Source: Prosopocoilus inquinatus (taxonomy: Eukaryota > Arthropoda > Insecta > Coleoptera > Lucanidae). Taken from it: a DNA stretch of 64,000 bases. The stretch covers positions 35,991,001 through 36,055,000 of the forward strand of contig CM069876.1 in the NCBI GenBank assembly GCA_036172665.1, in the 5' to 3' direction. Each line of letters opens with the position of its first letter. Position 1 is the stretch's first letter. The notes beneath the pieces are model-generated. The model was not told the origin of the DNA. It searched no databases and saw only the letters and a list, made by a program, of their open reading frames with translations. Of the stretch, positions 62,101-64,000 are shown piece by piece. A program made the position numbers and the translations under genes.

Positions 62101-64000
62101 GCAACAGAAATAAATGACGGCGCTTACTTGAATGGAGAACCGCCAATCAACTCTGCGCATATGAGTCTAGCCTCATCAGCTTCCACTGCCAATAAAAATT
62201 TGGAAACGGCAGAAACAAATGAAGACGCTATTGGTCACGCTATTCCCCCACATAAAAGTATTCCGGCAAGCCTAAAATCGTCTGCGAGTTTGAGTGAGAA
62301 CGCTGACGTTGAAGCAAGTCTAGACACATCATCTATTCTGATTAATGAAAATTTGACTATAGAAACAAATGAGAGTAACACGCTAATCAAAAATGAGCAA
62401 ACTAAGTCGGACCAATTAGTTCTGACCAGTGGGAATTTGAGTGGGAAAATTAATGATAGTGACACGCCAATCAAAAATTTGCAAGTTAAGACAGATTCAT
62501 CAATTCTGACTAATGAGAATTTGATTACAGAAATTAATGATAGTGACACACCAATCAAAAATGTCCAAACTAAATCAGACGCATTAATTCCGACCAATGG
62601 GAATTTGAATGCAGAAATTAATGATAGTGTCGCACCAATCAAAAAAGTCCAAACTAAACCAGACTCACTAGTTCTGACCAATGAGAATTTGACAGCAGTA
62701 ATTAATGATAGTCTTACACCAAACAAAAATGACCAAACTAAATCAGACCCATTAGTTCTGACCAATGAAAATTTGACTGCAGAAATGAATGATGGTGAAA
62801 CACCAATCAAAAACGTGCAAGCAAACTTGGCCCCAACTGTTCTGACCAATGAAAATGAAAATTTGATGACAGAAACAGTTGTTGGTGACATTCCAATCAA
62901 AACAGGTCAAGAAAACTTAAGCGCATCTGTTCAGACCAATAGAAATTTTATGACGGGAACCAATATTAATAACATACCAAACAAAACTCTTCAAACTAAC
63001 TTAAAGCCGACAGTGAAAGAATGTCAGAGTCAACATCAAAATGAGTCTTCTGTTCTTGATGATGTACAAGAAAAAGAAGCGTCTGCTTTAATCAAATCGA
63101 CAGAAATAAATGAAAGCTCTCCCATAATTAATGTGCAAACAAGCTTAGACTCGTCTGTTTCGTCCAATGGCAATTTCGCAACAGAAATAAATGAAACCTT
63201 TGCCGAAAGAGATTTGGACACAATAGAAACAATTGAGGATGATAATCCACCAATGAAAAGTGCGCAAGAACCTGTTTTGACCATCAATACGAGTTCTACA
63301 GCCGAAACAAGTGACGTTAAAGCAAGCCTAGACTCGTCTACGCTGACCAATACAGAAACAAACATTATTGCCACGCCTATCAAAACTGTGCAAACAAACT
63401 TAAAGCCTTTGGCTTTGGCCAATGAAAATATGACTTGCGAAAAAAATGTTAGTGAGGCACTAATCAAGACTAACTTAGAACCAATGACCAATGGAAACCT
63501 AACATCAGAAACAAATGTTAGTGACCTGCCAATTGAAACTGTGCAAACAAATTTAGAGCTACCCAGTGCAAAATTGTTTTCAGAAACAAATGTTAGTAAC
63601 ATATCAATAGAAACTGTGCAAACAAATTTAGAGCAGCCGCCCAGTGCAAATTCGACCTTGGAAATAAACGATTGTCTCGCGCCAATCGAAAACGTGCAAA
63701 CTAACTTAAAACCATCCATCCTAACCATTGACAATTTAAAGACAACAGAAAGTAAAGCGCCAATCGAAACTGTGCAACCAAATTTGGCCACGACTCCTTC
63801 TACCATCGAGCATTCGACTGCTGCAGAAACAAACCAATCGCCGATCCAAACTGTTTCGACCGACAAGAAGCTCGAGGCAGAAACAAATGGGAACGCTGAC
63901 ATTACTGAAGGTCCGCCAATCAAGAATTTAGCCGCCAGTGACAGTTTCCGAGTGCAACAACAAGTGAAACCAGATCCGTTTATGATCGACGAGAAACAGG
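41093..64000 (+). CDS. Large SIM- and repeat-containing protein, unrecognised (partial, at least 2651 residues)
   Basis: Exons: 41093-41186, 41253-41337, 46437-46542, 46666-46943, 47000-47165 and 56776 to beyond the window. All junctions are GT-AG and phases agree (1, 2, 0, 2, 0). Residues 1-243 begin MIRKEDGGSTSGGRDW, pass a basic PRRRRQERG stretch, and form a probably helical domain (IKSLLHTVSYENSDEIALAI, YVERIRRELFLLC, LARYVELEYIVLYA, LLHKSVLFVLQQVGTRYW). From residue 244 it is acidic and low in complexity, with SUMO-interaction-like cores (VILTIDLTSE, IIVISDGD, VIDLTSDGE) and three families of tandem repeats. A nuclear, SUMO-linked scaffold is a reasonable inference. I could not name a family, and the C-terminus lies outside the window. 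Confidence 0.85.
42308..44470 (+). repeat. hAT-like dispersed repeat, copy 4, interrupted
   Basis: The left part (42308-42801) has CTGGGAAAACCGGGAAATG, ATAGTGTCAGGGAAAAG and AAGCAACCATACAAACG. The right part (44257 to about 44470) resumes at ACTAAGGCTTCTTATTTTTT and has GGGGAAAACCTGGAAAAGTC. The break is filled by the hAT element. Confidence 0.65.
42802..44256. mobile_element. Non-autonomous hAT element, 1455 bases
   Basis: Ends CAGGGTTGCCAGATT and AATCTGGCAACCCTG are exact complements. Flanking octamers are GCCTATAC (42794-42801) and GCCTCTAC (44257-44264), one mismatch. The interior is very T-rich; an 83-codon hydrophobic frame at 43434 reflects composition, not a transposase. Confidence 0.85.
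48071..48142 (+). CDS. Possible alternative terminal exon
   Basis: After TTTCATTTCAG (to 48070) an in-phase frame gives SFFLVQNVKEMSENCFMDVI, then ELE, then TGA. It could follow exon 5 (phase 0) to make a short protein of about 266 residues without the repeat region. A donor-like GTGAGT at 48139 would leave phase 2 and cannot join exon 6 in frame, so only the terminal-exon reading works. It may be chance. Confidence 0.3.
   Translation, partial: SFFLVQNVKEMSENCFMDVIELE
48297..48500 (+). mobile_element. Hammerhead-family insertion, copy 4 (204 bases)
   Basis: Flanked by perfect 12-base repeats TTATTTATTAAC (48285-48296 and 48501-48512). Starts GAACAGATAAAACAGCGACG, then a short hairpin (GCGACGTCCTACGATCGC), CTTTTTGACCTGACATTAC, GCGAATAAATTGGACAAG, the hammerhead region, and ends GATTTGCAACAAAA. 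It is the simplest copy: one unit, one orientation, clear boundaries. Confidence 0.82.
48399..48464 (+). ncRNA. Partly decayed hammerhead motif
   Basis: TCGAGC, TACGTT and TCTG are followed by an extra C, the core CTGACGA (48416-48422), a disrupted stem II (AACGCC, loop, GGGCT), GAAAC, ATCTGTA where the palindrome was, then CAGAGGCTGCTCGA restoring stem I. Core CUGANGA and GAAA are present, but stem II is broken and the cleavage triplet is GTA, so activity is doubtful. Confidence 0.7.
48555..48660. repeat. Imperfect hairpin repeat
   Basis: AGACTTTAAAGTCACATTCAG at the left is mirrored by CAGAATGTGACTTTAAATTT at the right. The wording resembles the small hairpin at 33347-33416. Confidence 0.5.
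48866..48935 (+). repeat. TAAGGCCCGATC hairpin family, fragment
   Basis: GAAGCCCGATCTTTTCCCCTCC, then TTTACCTACCCTATAAACTC and TTTGGAAACAATA, matches the left half of the MITE at 12139-12272. The right half is missing. Confidence 0.55.
49207..49345. mobile_element. Hairpin MITE, GTAGGGATCACGACG family (139 bases)
   Basis: The left end GTAGGGATCACGACGAATAG pairs exactly with the right end, followed by AATTCTATTTT and the TGACGTCA-containing arms. Its ends are shared with the 1.47 kb element at 52474-53945. Confidence 0.85.
50221..50359. mobile_element. Hairpin MITE, TGGGCGCGTTCAGT family (139 bases)
   Basis: TGGGCGCGTTCAGT at the left and ACTGAACGCGCCCA at the right. Inner arms GACGCTCA/TGAGCGTC and CGTTTGTGATTGGCT/AGCCAATCACAAACG also pair, around a short loop. 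Confidence 0.82.
50360..50600. mobile_element. Hairpin MITE, AACGTCATTTCCGTT family, copy 1
   Basis: CAGATAAACGTCATTTCCGT at the left is complementary to ACGGAAATGACGTTTATCTG at the right. The ACAAGTAAG/CTTACTTGT pair also matches. The outer ends are diverged; the same design lies at 51943-52163. Confidence 0.78.
50619..50959. mobile_element. Inverted-repeat MITE of about 340 bases
   Basis: CTATACCACAGATTAACTCA and GATGCGACACT at the left match the reverse of AGTGTCGTATCTGGTTAATC and TGTGACTATA at the right. The interior is unrelated. Confidence 0.7.
51480..51735 (-). repeat. TCTGGCAGA family repeat, copy 5
   Basis: Contains TCTAATCTTGCTTGCTC, CACCTAACCCTGCTTGCTTA and TTCTTTGCTGAAATATGGCG, and ends near CTAGCTAGAGTCCGGCAGA. 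Same block order as 13356-13560. Confidence 0.65.
51943..52163. mobile_element. Hairpin MITE, AACGTCATTTCCGTT family, copy 2 (221 bases)
   Basis: Ends TAGGCGTGTTCTTTTTGCC and the near-complement finishing GAACACACCTA. The inner AAATAAACGTCATTTCCGTT arm pairs with AACGGAAATGACGTTTATCT. This copy defines the family ends better than copy 1. Confidence 0.82.
52474..53945. mobile_element. Long-terminal-inverted-repeat element, 1.47 kb, probable parent of the 139-base MITE
   Basis: The left end GTAGAGATCACGACAAATTG, AATTCTATTTTTGTGA matches the right end TGACGTCACAAAAATAG, AATTCTATATTCCTAC. Pairing resumes 150-200 bases inside: TTAGTAACGTATTTATCTG and GATGGCGCCA at the left against TGGCGC... (CCTAGCGCCAGC) and GCGGATAAATACGTTACTAA at the right. 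A separate MITE lies inside at 52681-52824. Internal frames, including 76 codons on the minus strand at 53675-53905, have no recognisable transposase. Confidence 0.7.
52681..52824. mobile_element. Hairpin MITE, TTCTTTAGGTC family (144 bases), nested
   Basis: TTCTTTAGGTCTTCTTCTC, ACACATTCATTTAAGTAATA and CGTATATTCTG at the left pair almost throughout with the right half ending GAGAAGAAAACCTAAAGAA. Confidence 0.82.
54985..55212 (+). repeat. Dispersed repeat (CGGCCCACTTG family), copy 3
   Basis: From AAGAAATCGGCCCACTTG to CCAACACTAAGTGGGCTG. The fullest copy of the repeat at 20740-20975. Confidence 0.75.
55314..55452. mobile_element. TAAGGCCCGATC hairpin family, copy 2
   Basis: TTAGGTCCGATTTTTTTCTT, CACCTTCTAATAAATTTATC at the left; TTATCAGTAGGTGAAGAAAT and TTGGCATTAA at the right. 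It is placed head to tail with copy 3. Confidence 0.75.
55453..55585. mobile_element. TAAGGCCCGATC hairpin family, copy 3
   Basis: TAAGGCCCGATTTCTTTAGC at the left and AGGAGATAAAGAAATCGGGC, ATAA at the right, with TTTATCTGCCAGATAGTATC inner arms. It starts at the base after copy 2 ends. Confidence 0.8.
56530..56674. mobile_element. Hairpin MITE just upstream of exon 6
   Basis: GGTGGGTTTCACAAAAAAAT, then AATCAATGATTAATTTAA at the left; TTAAATTAATCAGTGATTAA, then TTTTTACGAAACTGGGGGT at the right. The right end is about 100 bases from the exon 6 acceptor. Confidence 0.8.
56776..64000 (+). CDS. Giant exon 6: SIM region and tandem repeats, open to the window end
   Basis: The acceptor TTTCAG ends at 56775. 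The frame (first bases at 56776 + 3n) is open for 7225 bases with no stop. Residues 244-1050 are Ser/Glu/Asn-rich with SUMO-interaction-like motifs at about residues 284 (VILTIDLTSE), 358 (IIVISDGD) and 384 (VIDLTSDGE), and a weaker PIINIDNAEE near 591. Residues about 1054-1720 are the 50-residue repeats, 1823-1894 the two 36-residue repeats and 2099-2325 the 28-residue repeats. More degenerate repeats continue to the edge. Cysteine is rare and no zinc finger, membrane segment or enzyme motif is visible. Confidence 0.9.
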   Translation, partial: MPEVNANKTNSFGPSVLIKTEKVKIEKVKSAEDEDVKQCGVILTIDLTSEAQIDEDKTNTSCSTGKQQSISDRCSEPDLSNKDLSNSIVQTVEEEIAVVKSTNDSSARCLQGNDIIVISDGDVPADDEEESVSVPNAKADVIDLTSDGEQEVQECVAQDKTSEDPVPVPAVICPAPSPPRVPSPRSPPVNRVDEICDNNEPAPIIQHVWMRSVTVNQVNEVSSSVISESDEVSRNEEVPANDGNVSSTGNSPSRNSVVPYSNGEISSTTGKLDENALIELIYRKQSDLVDNCNFENSPSQSGSVYSKKFEAEKECGISSPTNNLDLIESARVQNNDEVGKRLEEEVPIINIDNAEESTNDPCSSKQSEIASAQSDVSKSESERLAASCHQEEEHISRSLAEKERNHRNVHSMEIAEHALLLINIEALTEQIEKKQQRGESYRNLHSIKPAENDASNSPLLFSGAKSRTSTEEVQEQPHTSPNDVLDRNAKQLNVDNSLTNEFTNNQKSTLDERLLEKTDEAQIRESDAVETMMNHSECNSEANEDISLILEALINACTDEKVIKTQNIEAQSVNKPTRVIFEQIDERIFSDVIINEYNELVNRIDEYENQIVDHGKESSQDSDELKPPRNQIQFKNDDKDSLLMENSNYQKENNELQMESSLMQGIEASDAFVIDQRQLKSKPDDFLDSSFAEICVSGEPTAETQVQENLVLDLLAENVVNIEFDDQIEEESVLAESFHVEDDEQSDVQALILIKNERVPDWPTLQKKIIDAEKRDAANNENEVELRNSLSDDLEPEHDQVVKQNSLARGQEEIVGELVAEQTCNASQTDEFDLVDLQSEDEQFEPRLPPNQLLKKDVEDQEKIVGDLIAEHTCNASQTDEFDLGDLPSEDEQFEPGLPPNQILKKDVEDQEKIVGDLIAEHTYNASQTDEFDLGDLPSIENKPFKSHLPSNQVLKKGVVGQEEIVGELVAEHTCNASQTDEFDLENLPSENEPFEPRLPPNQFLKQDVQGQEKTVVELVAEQTCNESQTDEFDLGDLSSEDEQFEPRLAPNQILKKDVQGQEKTVVELVAEQTCNASQTDEFDLEDLSSEDEQFEPRMPPNQILKKYVRNQEKIVSDLIAEHTCNASQTDEFDLGVLPSEDEQFEPRVPPNQIIKKDVQSQEKTVVELVAEQTCNTSQTDKFDLEDLPSENEPFEPRLPPNQFLKQDVQDQEKTVGELIAEKTCNASQSDEFDLGDLPSEDEPFDPRLPPNQFLKQDVQGRQKTVELIAEQTCNASQTDELDLGDLPSEIEPFEPCLPLNQVLKKNQFQEEEVFCESVAEQTSKSDKFNLGDLPSKNDVQFEPPNQVLKGDRFEEEKIVNDSIAEQTCNANETNKFDLRDLLTESDIQFKPSNRVLEGDRLEEEKIIHESIAEQTCNANKTADKFDLGDLPSENEQITPPNQVLKEDRLEEEKIVDESIGEEVCNANKRHKFDSGDLPNERKRCKSRPPRKQNGTNLLKKRVDSVDLKSSVLNKSNIESESKLSDDQSCSDPSREFNEPSFAHRNKKRREDSSPEKAKLHINNEPVGALTNPNNLKPGHLNPELEDSCEPATDDFLCGRNFPASKSKFRDESPCHLNAELEDSCELATDDFLCEGNSPASKSKFQDGSEVEQNISGDKVQPDGTESALAFNSDTTALSLNKENIANYDVIDKNVNAFSTIECEARIISDEEIPESVGDSPKAKERSHEPSNSVEVQEKREPKTETNESTAVVNKPPIRTEQTSLDSCIAPNGNFATEINDGAYLNGEPPINSAHMSLASSASTANKNLETAETNEDAIGHAIPPHKSIPASLKSSASLSENADVEASLDTSSILINENLTIETNESNTLIKNEQTKSDQLVLTSGNLSGKINDSDTPIKNLQVKTDSSILTNENLITEINDSDTPIKNVQTKSDALIPTNGNLNAEINDSVAPIKKVQTKPDSLVLTNENLTAVINDSLTPNKNDQTKSDPLVLTNENLTAEMNDGETPIKNVQANLAPTVLTNENENLMTETVVGDIPIKTGQENLSASVQTNRNFMTGTNINNIPNKTLQTNLKPTVKECQSQHQNESSVLDDVQEKEASALIKSTEINESSPIINVQTSLDSSVSSNGNFATEINETFAERDLDTIETIEDDNPPMKSAQEPVLTINTSSTAETSDVKASLDSSTLTNTETNIIATPIKTVQTNLKPLALANENMTCEKNVSEALIKTNLEPMTNGNLTSETNVSDLPIETVQTNLELPSAKLFSETNVSNISIETVQTNLEQPPSANSTLEINDCLAPIENVQTNLKPSILTIDNLKTTESKAPIETVQPNLATTPSTIEHSTAAETNQSPIQTVSTDKKLEAETNGNADITEGPPIKNLAASDSFRVQQQVKPDPFMIDEKQ
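59206..61250 (+). repeat. Coding tandem repeat, 14 units of about 150 bases (50 residues)
   Basis: Unit starts (codon for the I/T in the EK(I/T)V word): 59215, 59365, 59515, 59668, 59818, 59968, 60118, 60268, 60418, 60568, 60715, 60850, 60994 and 61138. The spacing is 150 bases for eight of the first nine intervals (153 for the other), then 147, 135, 144 and 144. The consensus reads VGELVAEQTCNASQTDEF, DLGDLPSEDEQFEP, RLPPNQILKKDVQGQEK. Central units are very similar in DNA sequence, so the array grew recently. The last four are diverged. No indel breaks the frame. Confidence 0.92.
61513..61728 (+). repeat. Coding direct repeat, two units of 108 bases (36 residues)
   Basis: Units 61513-61620 and 61621-61728 both begin HLN(P/A)ELEDSCE and continue ATDDFLC and (F/S)PASKSKF. 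Confidence 0.9.
62341..63010 (+). repeat. Coding tandem repeat, eight units of 84-90 bases (28-30 residues)
   Basis: Unit starts: 62341, 62425, 62509, 62593, 62677, 62761, 62845 and 62935. The consensus is TNENLTAEINDSDTPIK, then NVQTKSDPLVL. The first six intervals are exactly 84 bases and the last is 90 because NEN is duplicated. Loose copies of the TNxNL...PIK(T/N)VQTNL pattern go on to about 63800. Confidence 0.9.

Noticed and set aside
58934..63923. Long minus-strand open frames with repeated motifs (for example 58934-59554, 60236-60673, 62235-62900, 63036-63923)
   Set aside because: They are antisense shadows of the giant plus-strand exon; their repeats are the complement of its tandem repeats, and they lack splice or start support.
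1..64000. tRNA and rRNA genes
   Set aside because: I looked for B-box words (GGTTCGAANCC) and rRNA-like blocks and saw none. A covariance scan could still find a diverged tRNA.

Overview
The window reads as AT-rich insect nuclear DNA, possibly from a beetle; the order is a guess from protein resemblance. The evidence is multi-exon genes with GT-AG introns, several only 56-66 bases long, introns and intergenic DNA packed with short inverted-repeat transposons, and animal-specific genes (Nup153, WAC). There are no operons, ribosome binding sites or other bacterial features.

Layout: 1-66 may hold the edge of a minus-strand exon. 850-3669 is a dead, 5'-truncated non-LTR retrotransposon (LINE) interrupted by a 581-base insertion and by a 214-base hAT MITE. 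4068-5605 is a fold-back element split by a 668-base hAT element, and 8666-9414 is another hAT-like element. 10649-11065 is the last coding exon of a RERG/RASL-type small GTPase whose 5' exons are not visible. 11.5-16.3 kb is repeat-rich intergenic DNA.

Nup153 (nuclear basket nucleoporin) lies on the plus strand at 17584-29385. Five exons join in frame to 1261 residues, with four zinc fingers, an FG-repeat domain and a basic tail. WAC (WW domain adaptor with coiled coil) lies on the minus strand at 40359-32323. Nine exons join in frame to 567 residues. Nup153 and WAC converge. About 0.73 kb separates the WAC start codon from a divergent plus-strand gene starting at 41093, so the two probably share a bidirectional promoter. 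That gene has five small exons, a 9.6 kb transposon-filled intron and then a single exon open from 56776 to the window end. It encodes at least 2651 residues: a mostly helical N-terminus, SUMO-interaction-like motifs, about fourteen 45-51-residue tandem repeats, two 36-residue repeats and at least eight 28-residue repeats. I do not recognise its family.

The most unusual signal is a family of short insertions at 1344-1924, 7231-7474, 26151-26297 and 48297-48500. They are bounded by direct repeats of varying length (13, 8, 9 and 12 bases), and three of them carry type I hammerhead ribozyme motifs. The first carries two well-preserved motifs in opposite orientation. Minimal hammerheads and variable target-site duplications are known in Penelope-like retroelements and in retrozymes, so these are best read as short non-autonomous relatives of such elements. 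Around them are many hAT, Tc1/mariner-like and unclassified hairpin MITEs, often nested, which give a readable history of insertions.
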